The notes beneath the pieces were generated by a model that saw nothing but the letters and a program-made list of their open reading frames with translations, did not search any database and was not told the DNA's origin. Positions 27,001 to 34,776 of a stretch of DNA of 64,000 bases are shown in pieces. The position numbers and the translations under genes were made by a program. Location: contig NZ_QOHI01000003.1 of the NCBI RefSeq assembly GCF_003319095.1, positions 1 to 64,000 on the forward strand, written 5' to 3'. The stretch is from Blastococcus sp. TBT05-19 (lineage in GTDB: Bacteria; Actinomycetota; Actinomycetes; Mycobacteriales; Geodermatophilaceae). Positions within the stretch are counted from its first letter, which is position 1. Each line of letters begins with the position of its first letter.

Positions 27001-27994
27001 CGCGACGTTCCGCGTGCTCGACGACCAGCACCGGACGCTGGCCACCGGCAAAGACCTCGCGGCGCTCACGGCGCAGGTCGCGCCGCAGGCCCGCGCCAGC
27101 CTCGCCCGCGCGGCCTCGGACCACGAGCGGACGGGCCAGACGTCGTGGACGTTCGGGGAGCTGCCGGAGACCGTCGAGGTGCGGCGGGGCGGCCACGTGG
27201 TCACCGCCTTCCCCGCTCTGGTCGACGAGGGGGCGACGGTCGGCGTCCGCGTCGTGCCCACCGCGGCCGAGGCCGCCCGGCTCACCCGGCTCGGCGCCCG
27301 TCGGCTGCTCGTGCTGGTCGCCGGCTCGCCGGTCAAGCAGGTCGTGAAGGGGCTCGGACCGGCCACCCGCCTGGCCCTGCAGTTCAACCCGGACGGCGAG
27401 ATCCCCGACCTGGTCGCCGACTGCGCGGACGCCGCCGCCGACGAGCTCATCGCGGCCGCCGGTGGGCCCCCGCGGGACGAGGTCGCGTTCGCCGCGCTCG
27501 TCGCCGCCGCCAAGGGGCAGCTCCAGCAGCTGACGGCGGACACCGTGCGGCGGGTCGAGGCGGTCCTCACCCGGGCGCGCGAGGTCGCCGTCGCCCTCGG
27601 CGCCGCCCCCGGTCGGCGGGTGCCGGAGGCCGCGGTCGCCGACCTCCGCCGGCAGATGACGGGCCTGCTGCACCGGGGCTTCGTGGCCGCGACCGGACGG
27701 CGCCGGCTGCCCGACCTGGTGCGCTACCTGACGGCGATGGCCCACCGGGTGGAGAAGCTGCCGGCCAACGCCGCCCGCGACCAGCTGTGGATGCAGCAGG
27801 TGGCGGCGGTGACCGAGGACTACGAGCGGCTGCGCCGGGAGGTGCCCTCCACCGGCGCGCCCGACGACCCGGTGGTGCGCGTGCGCTGGATGGTCGAGGA
27901 GCTGCGGGTGGCGCTGTTCGCCCAGGTGGTGGGCACGCCGCGGCCGGTCTCCGAGCAGCGGATCTACAAGGCGATCGACGCGGTCCTCGGCTAG
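24056..27994 (+). CDS. hrpA: ATP-dependent RNA helicase HrpA
   Basis: A 1312-aa DEAH-box helicase of full family length. Motifs: AGETGSGKTTQ (I), TQPRRIAARSVAERIAEEL (Ia), LDEAHERSLNIDFLLG (II), ITSATID (III), LATNVAETSLTVPGIRYVID (V) and QRSGRCGRLGPG (VI), then the helicase-associated and OB regions and the long C-terminal HrpA domain (DUF3418 type). It acts on mRNA and stalled ribosomes in other bacteria. The GTG at 24056 gives MSSPHDDLRARLASL. Its stop overlaps that of the convergent small HTH gene. Confidence 0.95.
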   Translation: MSSPHDDLRARLASLTLADEHRLRRRLDGLRRTRDAQARERQRERIAADVAVAEERIARRRAAVPVISYPEDLPVSGRRDDIAAALRDAQVVVVAGETGSGKTTQLPKIALELGRGVRGRIGHTQPRRIAARSVAERIAEELDTPLGEAVGYKMRFNDQVSDSTLVKLMTDGVLLAEIAHDRLLRQYDTIILDEAHERSLNIDFLLGYLAQLLPRRPDLKLVITSATIDVERVAKHFGNAPVIEVSGRTYPVEVRYRPVVDPDDAEADEDRDQVTAIVDAVDELVAEGPGDILVFLAGEREIRDTQDALSERDLRGTEIVPLYSRLSAADQHKVFAPHSGRRIVLATNVAETSLTVPGIRYVIDPGTARISRYSHRTKVQRLPIEPVSQASARQRSGRCGRLGPGIAIRLYTHDDFEARPEFTDPEILRTNLASVLLQMAALDLGDVAEFPFVDPPDRRAVSDGIALLEELGALDAGGKLTDTGRSLATLPLDPRLARMVVEADRRGVLEEVLVIAAGLTIQDPRERPAEHQQAADQSHARFADDNSDFLALLNLWRYLEEQQESLSGNQFRRTVKREFLHYLRIREWQDLHGQLRGTARRLGMELKDAAAEPDERGISAALLSGLLTNVGLQVEPAKTRDGKPGRPGREYLGTRNTRFVIAPGTPLAKKPPRWVVAAELVETSRLFARTVARIDPEEVERLADHLVKRQYSEPRWDAKRGSVVATERVTLHGLPLVVGRRVQYGSIDPVVSRELFIRHALVQGEWTTHHRFWAENQRALEQVGELEERARRRDIGVDDETVFELYDARIPADVVSTRHFDKWWKAARHRTPDLLTFTPEMLTDAAVAAEVRIEDYPDEVHLTQGLTLPLSYAFEPGAPLDGVTVDVPLGMLDAVAQRTAGESLAFTVPGQRAELVTELLRSLPKQLRRALVPIPDRVREVLPRIDVGEPLLPALERELRRAVGMVIPPDAWQPGQVPGHLRATFRVLDDQHRTLATGKDLAALTAQVAPQARASLARAASDHERTGQTSWTFGELPETVEVRRGGHVVTAFPALVDEGATVGVRVVPTAAEAARLTRLGARRLLVLVAGSPVKQVVKGLGPATRLALQFNPDGEIPDLVADCADAAADELIAAAGGPPRDEVAFAALVAAAKGQLQQLTADTVRRVEAVLTRAREVAVALGAAPGRRVPEAAVADLRRQMTGLLHRGFVAATGRRRLPDLVRYLTAMAHRVEKLPANAARDQLWMQQVAAVTEDYERLRREVPSTGAPDDPVVRVRWMVEELRVALFAQVVGTPRPVSEQRIYKAIDAVLG

Positions 27995-28341
27995 TCCCCG
28001 TCGCGCAGCAGCGCCGAGATCCGCTGCCGCGTGACGCCGAACAGCGCCGCGATCCGGTTGATGGAGACCTCCTCCCGCTGCAGCGCGGCCGCCTCCTCCC
28101 GCCGCCAGGTGTGCCCCGCGGTGGCCAGGGACGAGAGCACCGACGAGATGCTCTCGACCACCAGCGGGCGGGACTCCTCGGTGACCAGCTCCAGCCAGGG
28201 GCGCCCGGCCCGGCGGTCGGCGAGCAGCGCCACGGCGCGTTCCCGCGCGCGCTGCAGCTCCGCGAGGGACCGGTCGACCTGCTCGATCAGCTCGACCAGC
28301 GCCCGGGTCGCGGCGTCGTCGGACGGCCGGGGCGTGCTCAT
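27991..28341 (-). CDS. small HTH regulatory protein
   Basis: A 116-aa protein with a long N-terminal helix (LVELIEQVDRSLAELQRARERAVALLADR), then ESISSVLSSLATAGHTWRREEAAAL, and a C-terminal helix-turn-helix resembling sigma-region 4 or Trp repressor types (SINRIAALFGVTRQRISALL). No exact family is recognised. The upstream region (28342-28567) holds three ATGCAA boxes at 16-bp spacing, which could be its own binding sites. It is convergent with hrpA (stop codons overlap by 3 nt) and divergent from the HATPase gene. Confidence 0.7.
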   Translation of the reverse strand: MSTPRPSDDAATRALVELIEQVDRSLAELQRARERAVALLADRRAGRPWLELVTEESRPLVVESISSVLSSLATAGHTWRREEAAALQREEVSINRIAALFGVTRQRISALLRDGD

Positions 28342-28398
28342 GCGGGTCCTCTCGGGTGGCGACCGGACGGCGGACGACGATACGTCACCGTGGGACGC

Positions 28399-28436
28399 AT
28401 GCAACAGGTGTGACATGCAATGGGTGTTCCATGCAA
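28399..28436. repeat. three ATGCAA boxes spaced exactly 16 bp apart
   Basis: ATGCAA occurs at 28399, 28415 and 28431. The unit is close to (G/A/C)-C-ATGCAA-(C/T)-(A/G)-G-G-T-G, followed by a looser TTGC at 28443. The array lies in the 226-nt gap between the small HTH gene and the HATPase gene and is a good candidate for a multi-site operator. Which protein binds is not known. Confidence 0.6.
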
Positions 28437-28567
28437 CGGCAGTTGCGGGGAAGGGGTCGTCGCGGGACAGTTGTGTGCAACCGAAGCTCAGCTCTCGGGC
28501 CGGACCTGCCGATAAGAAGAGCACGGGCCAGACGCCGCCCCGCCAGCCGGCAGAACGGAAAGGTTCC

Positions 28568-28957
28568 ATGTCCACGCTCATCGCCAGTTTCGACCTGCCG
28601 CCGACCGCTGCCAGCGTTCCGGTCGCCCGGCGGCTCGTGCGCGAGCTGATGCAGGCATGGGGAGCCCGGCAGGACCGCGACGACGCCGCCCTGCTGGTGA
28701 CCGAGCTGGTGGCCAACGTGGTCGACCACGTCGGCGGATCGGACTGCCTCACGCTCGAGGCCACCTTCTCCGAGGACTGGCTCCGCCTGGGCGTCGTCGA
28801 CTGCTCGCCGACCCGGCCGGAGGTCCAGGAGCTGGACGGCGACAGCGTGCGCGGCCGCGGCATGCACATGGTGCAGGTCGTCGCCGACCGCTGGGGCTGC
28901 GAGGACCACCGCGGCGGCAAGCGCGTCTGGTTCGAGCTGCGGCCCCAGCGCCTCTGA
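28568..28957 (+). CDS. anti-sigma-factor-like ATP-binding protein (RsbW/SpoIIAB fold)
   Basis: A 129-aa single-domain GHKL protein. It shows the N box (LLVTELVANVVDHV, Asn near 50), G1-type box GVVDCSPTRP and G2-type GRGMHMVQVVADRWG. These match the stand-alone HATPase domains common in actinobacteria that act as serine kinases or anti-sigma switches. No partner anti-anti-sigma or sigma gene is adjacent. The PAS-PP2C phosphatase at 51917 is a possible functional counterpart but lies 23 kb away. The ATG has a weak AGG upstream. Confidence 0.85.
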   Translation: MSTLIASFDLPPTAASVPVARRLVRELMQAWGARQDRDDAALLVTELVANVVDHVGGSDCLTLEATFSEDWLRLGVVDCSPTRPEVQELDGDSVRGRGMHMVQVVADRWGCEDHRGGKRVWFELRPQRL

Positions 28958-29054
28958 CCCGCGCCGACCGCGGCTGTGACCGACGGCTGGTTTGCCGCCG
29001 TCCCGGATCGGGGAGGCTCCCTGCCAGGAGCCATCCCACAGGAAGGGGACTGCG

Positions 29055-29219
29055 ATGAGCGAGCCCAACACCCACGCCGCCGGCGAGGGGGTCTCCGACG
29101 AGGAGATGATCGAGACCGTCGCCGGTCAGACCGACAGCGCGTCGGAGAACGCCGACGTCGCCGGCAAGGACTGGGACGGCGACCCGGGTAGCGCGCCCGC
29201 GCCGACCGACCAGGCCTGA
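29055..29219 (+). CDS. small acidic protein, 54 aa
   Basis: A short protein beginning MSEPNTHAAGEGVSDEEMIET with a strong AGGAAGGGG site before the ATG, and a tail ending in DPGSAPAPTDQA. It has a marked excess of Asp and Glu, no membrane helix, and is probably disordered. No family is recognised. It is 97 nt after the HATPase gene on the same strand and ends 17 nt before a strong terminator, so both may share a transcript. Confidence 0.6.
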   Translation: MSEPNTHAAGEGVSDEEMIETVAGQTDSASENADVAGKDWDGDPGSAPAPTDQA

Positions 29220-29236
29220 GCGCCGAACGACCCCCG

Positions 29237-29273
29237 CACCGCCCCCGTCCCGCACCGCGGGACGGGGGCGGTG
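29237..29273 (+). terminator. terminator, 17-bp perfect stem
   Basis: Arms 29237-29253 and 29257-29273 are exact reverse complements with loop ACC, just after the small acidic gene. It separates that unit from the P450 gene downstream. Confidence 0.85.
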
Positions 29274-29313
29274 TCGCGTCCGGGCCGGGGTCGGCGGCTG
29301 ACAGACTGCGGTG

Positions 29314-30662
29314 ATGAGCGCCACAGCCGAGACGCGGCCGGTCCCCGCCGGGGCGGCCCTCGGGCCGCTGGCCCGCCCCGCCCGCACCGCCGTGCGCTGG
29401 GCCGTCCGCCACGGCCTGCCCGCCGTCTACCTCTCCCGCAGCGCTCGCCGGGGCGATCCGGTGGGCCGGCTGATGCGCGACCGCGCCCTGCGCGAGCAGC
29501 CCTACGGCGTGTACGAGGAGGTCCGCGCCCGCGGGCCGCTGAGCGGCAGCAGCCTCGGCTGGGTCACCACCTCGCACGCGATCGCCCAGGAGGTGCTCCG
29601 CTCCGACCGGTTCGGCGTCGGGTGGGACCGGTCCGCCGCGCCGAAGCCCATCCGGTGGGCGCTGGAGTTCGGTGACGACCCGGCGTCGGCGGGGGTGGCC
29701 GAGCCGCCCTCCATGCTGGTCGTCGACCCGCCCGACCACACCCGCTTCCGCCGGCTGGTCAGCCGGGCGTTCACCCCGCGGGCGACGGCGGCGTTCGAGC
29801 CGGCGATCCGCCGCACCGCCGACTCCCTGCTCGACGCCCTGGAACGGCGCACCGGCACCGTGGACCTGATCGGGACCTACGCCGCCCAGCTGCCGGTGCT
29901 CGTCATCGCCGAGCTGCTCGGTGTGCCCACGTCCCGGCGGGAGGACTTCCTGCGCTGGGGTGCCGCGGCCGCCGCCACGCTGGACCCGGGGCTGCCGCTG
30001 CGGCGCTACCTCGCCGCGGAGAAGGCGCTGCGGGCCATGCACACCTTCCTCGACGAGCACTTCGCGCAGCTGCGCCGCGACCCGGGCGAGGACCTGGTCA
30101 GCAGCCTGGTGACCCTGCCGCCCGAGGAGGCGCTCACCGACCGCGAGCTGCACGCCGTCGTCCTGCTGCTGCTCGGCGCCGGGTTCGAGACGACGGTCAA
30201 CCTGCTCGGCAACGCCGTCGTCCTGCTGGACGCCCACCGCGACCAGTGGGAGGGCCTGCGCGCCGACCCCACGGGCTGGGACGGCGCCGTGGAGGAGGTC
30301 CTGCGGCTGGACAGCCCGGTGCAGCTGACCGGCCGGACGGCGAAGGCCGACGTCGAGCTCGGTGGGCGCAGCGTGCGCACCGGTACCCGGGTGACCGTGC
30401 TGCTGGGCGCGGCCAACCGGGACCCCGACGTCTTCCCCGACCCGGCGCGCTTCGACGTGACCCGGGCCAACGCCCGCGCCACCTGGCGTTCTCCGGAGGC
30501 ATCCACTACTGCGTGGGCGCGGGCCTCGCCCGGCTGGAGGGCGTGGTGGGCCTGCGGGCGCTCAGCGAGCGGTTCCCGGAGCTGCGGGTCGCCGGCACGC
30601 CCGAGCGCCGCGACCTGCAGACCCTGCGCGGCTTCGAGCGCCTCCCCGTCACCCTCCGCTAG
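29314..30662 (+). pseudogene. cytochrome P450 with a one-base frameshift
   Basis: Reads as a normal 450-aa class bacterial P450 through ADPPDHTRFRRLVSRAFTPR, the I-helix (LLLLGAGFETTVNLLGN) and the ExxR helix (VEEVLRLDSP). At 30478/30479 one base is missing compared with the expected GAC-CAC, so frame 1 turns into RATWRSPEASTT. The correct continuation is in another frame: HLAFSGGIHYCVGAGLARLEG, with the heme-binding cysteine, to a stop at 30660-30662. As written, the gene product lacks the heme ligand. It may be a true pseudogene or a sequencing error; all other P450 features are intact, which suggests a recent event or an error. No redox partner gene is nearby. Confidence 0.85.
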
Positions 30663-30686
30663 GGGCCAAAATGGCCATTTCGGCCC
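30663..30686. terminator. near-perfect palindrome between P450 and cysN
   Basis: GGGCCAAAATGG and CCATTTCGGCCC form a 12-bp stem with one A-C mismatch and no loop. It fills the gap between two convergent genes and contains short A and T runs in the stem, so it can act as a terminator from either side. Confidence 0.6.
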
Positions 30687-32030
30687 TTAGCTGCCGGGTA
30701 CGAGCATCCCGGCGCCGACGGTGGCGTTGGTCGCCTCGTCGATGAGGATGAACCGGCCGGTCACGCGGTTGCGCGCGTAGTCGTCGACGAACAGCGGCTG
30801 CGTCGTCCGGATCTTCACCCGGCCGATGTCGTTGAGCCCGAGCTCGCCGGCCTCGCCGTCCCGGTGCAGGGAGTTCACGTCCAGCCGGTACTGGAGCTCC
30901 TTGACCATGCCGCGGACGGTGCGGGTCGTGTGCTTGACGGCGATCCGCTGACGGGGCCGCAGCGGCTCGTCGGTCATCCAGCACACCAGCGCGTCCAGGT
31001 CCTGGGACGCGTGCGGGGCGTTGGCCGGGCGGCAGATCAGGTCACCGCGGGAGACGTCGAGGTCGTCGGAGAGCCGGACGGTCACCGCCATCGGTGCGAA
31101 CGCCTCGTCCACCGGGCCGCGGGGCCCGTCGATGCCGGCGATCGTCGTCGTCAGGCCGCTGGGCAGCACCTGCACCTCGTCGCCGGCGCGGAGCACACCG
31201 CTGGCCACCGTGCCGGCGTAGCCCCGGTAGTCGTGGTGCGCGTCGGACTGCGGGCGGATCACGTACTGCACGGGGAAGCGGACGTCGACCAGGTTGCGGT
31301 CGCTGGCAACGTGCACGTGCTCGAGGTGGTGCAGCAGCGAGGGGCCCTCGTACCAGGGCATGTTCTCCGAGCGCCGGACCACGTTGTCGCCGTTGAGGGC
31401 GGAGATCGGGACGACGGTGAGGTCGGGGATGTCGAGCTTGGCCGCGAACGCGCTGAACTCGTCGCGGATCGCCTCGTAGGTCGCCTCCGACCACTGGACC
31501 AGGTCCATCTTGTTCACCGCGACGACCAGGTGCGGCACCCGCAGCAGCGAGGCGAGGAAGGCGTGCCGGCGGCTCTGCTCCACCATGCCCTTGCGGGCGT
31601 CCACCAGCACGATCGCCAGGTCGGCGGTGGAGGCGCCGGTGACCATGTTGCGCGTGTACTGCACGTGGCCGGGGGTGTCGGCCAGGATGAAGGTGCGCCG
31701 GGGGGTGGCGAAGTACCGGTAGGCGACGTCGATGGTGATGCCCTGCTCGCGCTCGGCGCGCAGCCCGTCGGTGAGCAGCGCCAGGTCGACGAAGCCGCCC
31801 TTGCTGGCCCGCTCGACCGCCTCGTACTGGTCCTCGAAGATCGCCTTGCTGTCGTAGAGCAGCCGGCCCATGAGGGTGCTCTTGCCGTCGTCGACCGAGC
31901 CCGCGGTGGCGATCCGCAGGATGTCCTTGCGCGCGGTGGCGATCTCGGCGGCCTGCTCGGCCGCCCGCGAGTGGACGTCGACCGGCGGCTCGGGGTGGAC
32001 GTCGACCGGGGCGTCGGGGATCGAACTCAT
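30687..32030 (-). CDS. cysN: sulfate adenylyltransferase subunit 1 (GTPase)
   Basis: A 447-aa translation-factor-like GTPase: G1 GSVDDGKSTLMGRLLYD (near residues 44-60), DTPGHVQYTRNM (G3) and NKMD (G4), then EF-Tu-like beta barrels. With CysD it makes adenosine phosphosulfate from sulfate and ATP, driven by GTP hydrolysis. It stops after the barrel domains, so it has no fused APS kinase (CysC). The ATG at 32030 has AGGAG 8 nt before it. The usual tight cysD-cysN overlap is replaced here by a 286-nt gap containing a small gene on the other strand. Confidence 0.95.
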   Translation of the reverse strand: MSSIPDAPVDVHPEPPVDVHSRAAEQAAEIATARKDILRIATAGSVDDGKSTLMGRLLYDSKAIFEDQYEAVERASKGGFVDLALLTDGLRAEREQGITIDVAYRYFATPRRTFILADTPGHVQYTRNMVTGASTADLAIVLVDARKGMVEQSRRHAFLASLLRVPHLVVAVNKMDLVQWSEATYEAIRDEFSAFAAKLDIPDLTVVPISALNGDNVVRRSENMPWYEGPSLLHHLEHVHVASDRNLVDVRFPVQYVIRPQSDAHHDYRGYAGTVASGVLRAGDEVQVLPSGLTTTIAGIDGPRGPVDEAFAPMAVTVRLSDDLDVSRGDLICRPANAPHASQDLDALVCWMTDEPLRPRQRIAVKHTTRTVRGMVKELQYRLDVNSLHRDGEAGELGLNDIGRVKIRTTQPLFVDDYARNRVTGRFILIDEATNATVGAGMLVPGS

Positions 32031-32098
32031 CGGGACATCTCCTGGCAGAGGACGGCGTCGGGGCGGACGCTGGGAGCCGACGCCCGGGGAGGAAGCGC

Positions 32099-32326
32099 AT
32101 GTTCGTGTTCGCCGCGGCGGTCCCGGCGCTGCTGGTCGTGGTCGTGGGCTACGTCGCCGGGCACGCGGTGGCCGCGTGGATCTGCGCCGTGCTGGGCGTG
32201 GAGGTTCGGCAGCCGCCGGAGGTGGCGGGCTGGGTGACGGGCCTGGTGCTGCTCGCCGTCGTGGTCCGGCTGCTGGTGCAGCGCTGCCGCCGGCGCTCCG
32301 CGGAGAAGCGGGGCCATCAGAAGTAG
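32099..32326 (+). CDS. small two-helix membrane protein, antisense within the cysDN operon
   Basis: A 75-aa protein with two hydrophobic helices (MFVFAAAVPALLVVVVGYVAG and VAGWVTGLVLLAVVVRLLV) and a basic tail (QRCRRRSAEKRGHQK). A strong ribosome site GGGAGGAAG lies 6 nt before the ATG, much better than most genes here. It lies on the plus strand between the minus-strand cysD and cysN and overlaps the end of cysD by 10 nt. It is therefore transcribed against the operon. No family is recognised. Confidence 0.6.
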   Translation: MFVFAAAVPALLVVVVGYVAGHAVAAWICAVLGVEVRQPPEVAGWVTGLVLLAVVVRLLVQRCRRRSAEKRGHQK

Positions 32327-33225
32327 CCCTCCTTCTTGCGGTCCTCCATCGCCGCGTCGCTGACCTTGTCGTCACCCCGGGTGGCGCCGCGCTCGGTCAT
32401 GCGGGTCACCGCGATCTCGGCGATGACCTCCTCCACGGTGACCGCCTCGGACAGCACCGCGGCGGTCAGGTTCGCGTCGCCCACGGTGCGGTAGCGGACG
32501 CTCTCGCGGCGCACCTGCTCGCCCTCGCGCGGGCGGATGAACTCGTTGACCGCGTAGAGCATCCCCTGGCGCTCGACGACGTCCCGCTCCTGCGCGAGGT
32601 AGAGCGGGGGGATCGCGATCTGCTCGCGGGAGATGTACTGCCAGATGTCGAGCTCGGTCCAGTTCGACAGCGGGAACACCCGGATCGACTCGCCCAGGTG
32701 GATCCGGCCGTTGTAGAGGTCCCAGATCTCGGGGCGCTGGTTCTTCGGGTCCCACTGACCGAACTCGTCGCGGAAGGAGAACATCCGCTCCTTGGCGCGG
32801 GCCTTGTCCTCGTCGCGGCGGGCGCCCCCGAACAGGGCGGTGAACCCGTGCTCCTCGACCGCGTCGAGCAGCACCGGCGTCTGGATCCGGTTGCGGGAGC
32901 CGTTGGGCTCCTCCTTGACCGTGCCGGCCGCGATCGCGTCGGGGACGGAGGCGACCACGAGCTGCACGCCGAGCTCGGCGACCCGCTTGTCGCGGAACTC
33001 GAGCACCTCGGGGAAGTTCAGCCCGGTGTCGACGTGCATGACCGGGAACGGGATGCGGGCCGGGGCGAACGCCTTCCGGGCCAGCTCCAGCATGACGATC
33101 GAGTCCTTGCCGCCGGAGAACAGCAGCACCGGCCGCTCGAGCTCGGCGACGACCTCGCGGATCACGTGGATGGACTCGGCCTCCAGCGTCTCCAGCTGGC
33201 TGAGCCGGTAGTCGGGCGTAGTCAT
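32317..33225 (-). CDS. cysD: sulfate adenylyltransferase subunit 2
   Basis: A 302-aa ATP pyrophosphatase-fold protein with the PP-loop VLLFSGGKDSIVMLEL, the sequence MHVDTGLNFPEVLEFRD, GGARRDEDKARAKERMFSFRDEFGQWDPKNQ split as GGARRDEDKARAKER and SFRDEFGQWDPKNQRPE, and LSNWTELDIWQYI. It transfers AMP from ATP to sulfate, using GTP hydrolysis by CysN. Full family length. A 15-codon open frame ends in its start codon (ATGA) and may couple translation. cysQ lies 75 nt upstream on the same strand. Confidence 0.95.
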   Translation of the reverse strand: MTTPDYRLSQLETLEAESIHVIREVVAELERPVLLFSGGKDSIVMLELARKAFAPARIPFPVMHVDTGLNFPEVLEFRDKRVAELGVQLVVASVPDAIAAGTVKEEPNGSRNRIQTPVLLDAVEEHGFTALFGGARRDEDKARAKERMFSFRDEFGQWDPKNQRPEIWDLYNGRIHLGESIRVFPLSNWTELDIWQYISREQIAIPPLYLAQERDVVERQGMLYAVNEFIRPREGEQVRRESVRYRTVGDANLTAAVLSEAVTVEEVIAEIAVTRMTERGATRGDDKVSDAAMEDRKKEGYF

Positions 33226-33269
33226 GCGCGCAGGCTCCGGGGATTCGACATCAGGGCGAGCAACCGCAT
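33222..33269 (-). CDS. possible 15-codon leader ORF of cysD
   Basis: An ATG at 33269 opens MRLLALMSNPRSLRA, and its TGA overlaps the cysD ATG as ATGA. The start MRLL and the position are like the short leader peptides seen before sulfur genes in actinobacteria, but it has no cysteine and no strong ribosome site. It could be chance; translational coupling to cysD is the main argument. Confidence 0.3.
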   Translation of the reverse strand: MRLLALMSNPRSLRA

Positions 33270-33300
33270 CGACTCGGTGCGGATTCCGCTCCAGTGTCCG

Positions 33301-34041
33301 CTATCGCCCGGTACGGGCCGCAGCCAGCACCCGGTCGGCGAGCTCGGGCCGGGCGACGACGAGGTCGGGCAGCGACGGATCGGGCACGTTGTAGACCAGC
33401 GGGGATCCGTCCAGCCGGCAGGTGACCAAGCCCGCGGCCCGGGCGATCGCGACCGGGGCGGCGGAGTCCCACTGGTACATCCCGCCCGAGTGGACGTAGG
33501 CGTCCACCTCGCCGCGGACCACGGCCAGCGTCTTGAAGCCGGCCGACCCCAGGGGCACCAGCTCGCCGTCCAGCGCGGCGGCCACGGCCTCGGCCTCGGC
33601 CGGGGGGCGGGTGCGGCTGACCGCGATCCGGACCGGTCCCTCCGGGCGGGCGGGGAGCGCCGGCGCGGGTTCGGCCACGTGCACCTCGCCGAGCGCGGGC
33701 AGCGCGACGGCGGCCGTCCGCAGCTCGCCGCCGGCCCACAGCGCCACGTGCACGGCCCAGTCGCCGCGCTCGGGATCGGAGTACTCCCGGGTGCCGTCGA
33801 GGGGGTCGACGATCCAGACCCGGTCGGCGGCCAGCCGGCGGGCGTCGTCCGCCGCCTCCTCGCTGAAGACGACGTCGTCGGGCCGCTGCTCGGTCAGGAC
33901 GGCGAGGATGGCGCGCTGGGCGGCGGCGTCACCGGCGTCCCCCAGCGCGCGGCCGGTCGGGCCGCCCGAGCGCAGCGGGAGGAGCACCTCGGCCGCGGCC
34001 CGGGCGGCCCGGACCGCGACGGCGACGTCGGTCAGCTCCAC
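33301..34041 (-). CDS. cysQ: 3'(2'),5'-bisphosphate nucleotidase CysQ
   Basis: A 246-aa inositol-monophosphatase-fold enzyme that removes the 3' phosphate from PAP(S). The metal-binding motifs VWIVDPLDGTREY and QWDSAAPVAIARAAG, plus the FSEEAADD glutamate region, are all present. The GTG at 34041 overlaps the end of the thioesterase gene by 10 nt. Being next to cysD and cysN fits recycling of sulfate-activation intermediates. Confidence 0.92.
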   Translation of the reverse strand: MELTDVAVAVRAARAAAEVLLPLRSGGPTGRALGDAGDAAAQRAILAVLTEQRPDDVVFSEEAADDARRLAADRVWIVDPLDGTREYSDPERGDWAVHVALWAGGELRTAAVALPALGEVHVAEPAPALPARPEGPVRIAVSRTRPPAEAEAVAAALDGELVPLGSAGFKTLAVVRGEVDAYVHSGGMYQWDSAAPVAIARAAGLVTCRLDGSPLVYNVPDPSLPDLVVARPELADRVLAAARTGR

Positions 34042-34754
34042 TGCACCGACGTCGCGTCGCCCGGCCGGCGCGGCGGGGTGTGCTTCCCGGTGGCGTCGGT
34101 GATCGCGCCGAAGTAGGCCTGGGCCTTCTCCGGGCGCGGCATGACGAAGATGCCGCGCGCCTCGACCAGCGGCTTCTCCGGAGCGGAGGCGAGCGCGATC
34201 GTGCCGGCGATGACCGACTTGCGGCCCTCGTTGCTGTCCACCCAGGCGCGCAGCACCAGCGGCGTCTCCAGCGGCAGCGGCCCGCGGTAGTCCAGCTCCA
34301 GGTGCGCGGTCATGCCCCACAGGCCCGCGGCACCGGCGGCGCTGCCGAGGAGCTGGTCCATGAACAGCGCGCTCATGCCGCCGTGCACGTAGCTCGGCGG
34401 GCCCTCGTAGGCCACGCCGAGCGTCACCTCGGCGACGACGCCGCCCTCCTCGCGGCGCACCAGCAGCGGCGGGGCGATCGCGTTGCCGATGCCGACGACC
34501 GGGTTGAACACGCGGCGGCCCGTGGCGGGGTCGTCGAGGACCGGCAGCTGGGCGGCGGTCCGCCGGGACGCCGCGACCCGCGCGGTGGCCTGGCGCACCA
34601 GCTCGGCGGCCGCGGCGATCTCCCCGGCCGGCACCGTGCTGACCACCGAGGCCTCGATGAGGTCGCGCAGCGCGGCGCCGAGATCGGTGGACGCCGCCAT
34701 CAGCTCGGCGTCGTAGGGGGCTCCGGTCTCGGGCTCGCCGTCGTTCGTGGTCAC
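34032..34754 (-). CDS. PaaI-like hotdog-fold thioesterase
   Basis: A 240-aa protein whose second half has the hotdog signature: YEGPPSYVHGGMSALFMDQLLG with the active-site HGG, then LELDYRGPLPLETPLVLRAWV. It probably hydrolyses an acyl-CoA. The first 80 residues are an extra helical part. The GTG at 34754 gives MTTNDGEPETGAPYD. It lies 22 nt after the histidine kinase gene and overlaps cysQ, so it is in the same minus-strand run. Confidence 0.82.
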   Translation of the reverse strand: MTTNDGEPETGAPYDAELMAASTDLGAALRDLIEASVVSTVPAGEIAAAAELVRQATARVAASRRTAAQLPVLDDPATGRRVFNPVVGIGNAIAPPLLVRREEGGVVAEVTLGVAYEGPPSYVHGGMSALFMDQLLGSAAGAAGLWGMTAHLELDYRGPLPLETPLVLRAWVDSNEGRKSVIAGTIALASAPEKPLVEARGIFVMPRPEKAQAYFGAITDATGKHTPPRRPGDATSVQWS

Positions 34755-34776
34755 CGCCAGATGGTCGCAAGCCCGC

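Noticed and set aside
24020-27745. 1241-aa open frame on the minus strand opposite hrpA
   Set aside because: In DNA of this GC content the frame opposite a real gene is often open. The plus-strand frame has all HrpA motifs; the minus frame has a low-complexity Gly/Pro/Val/Arg composition.
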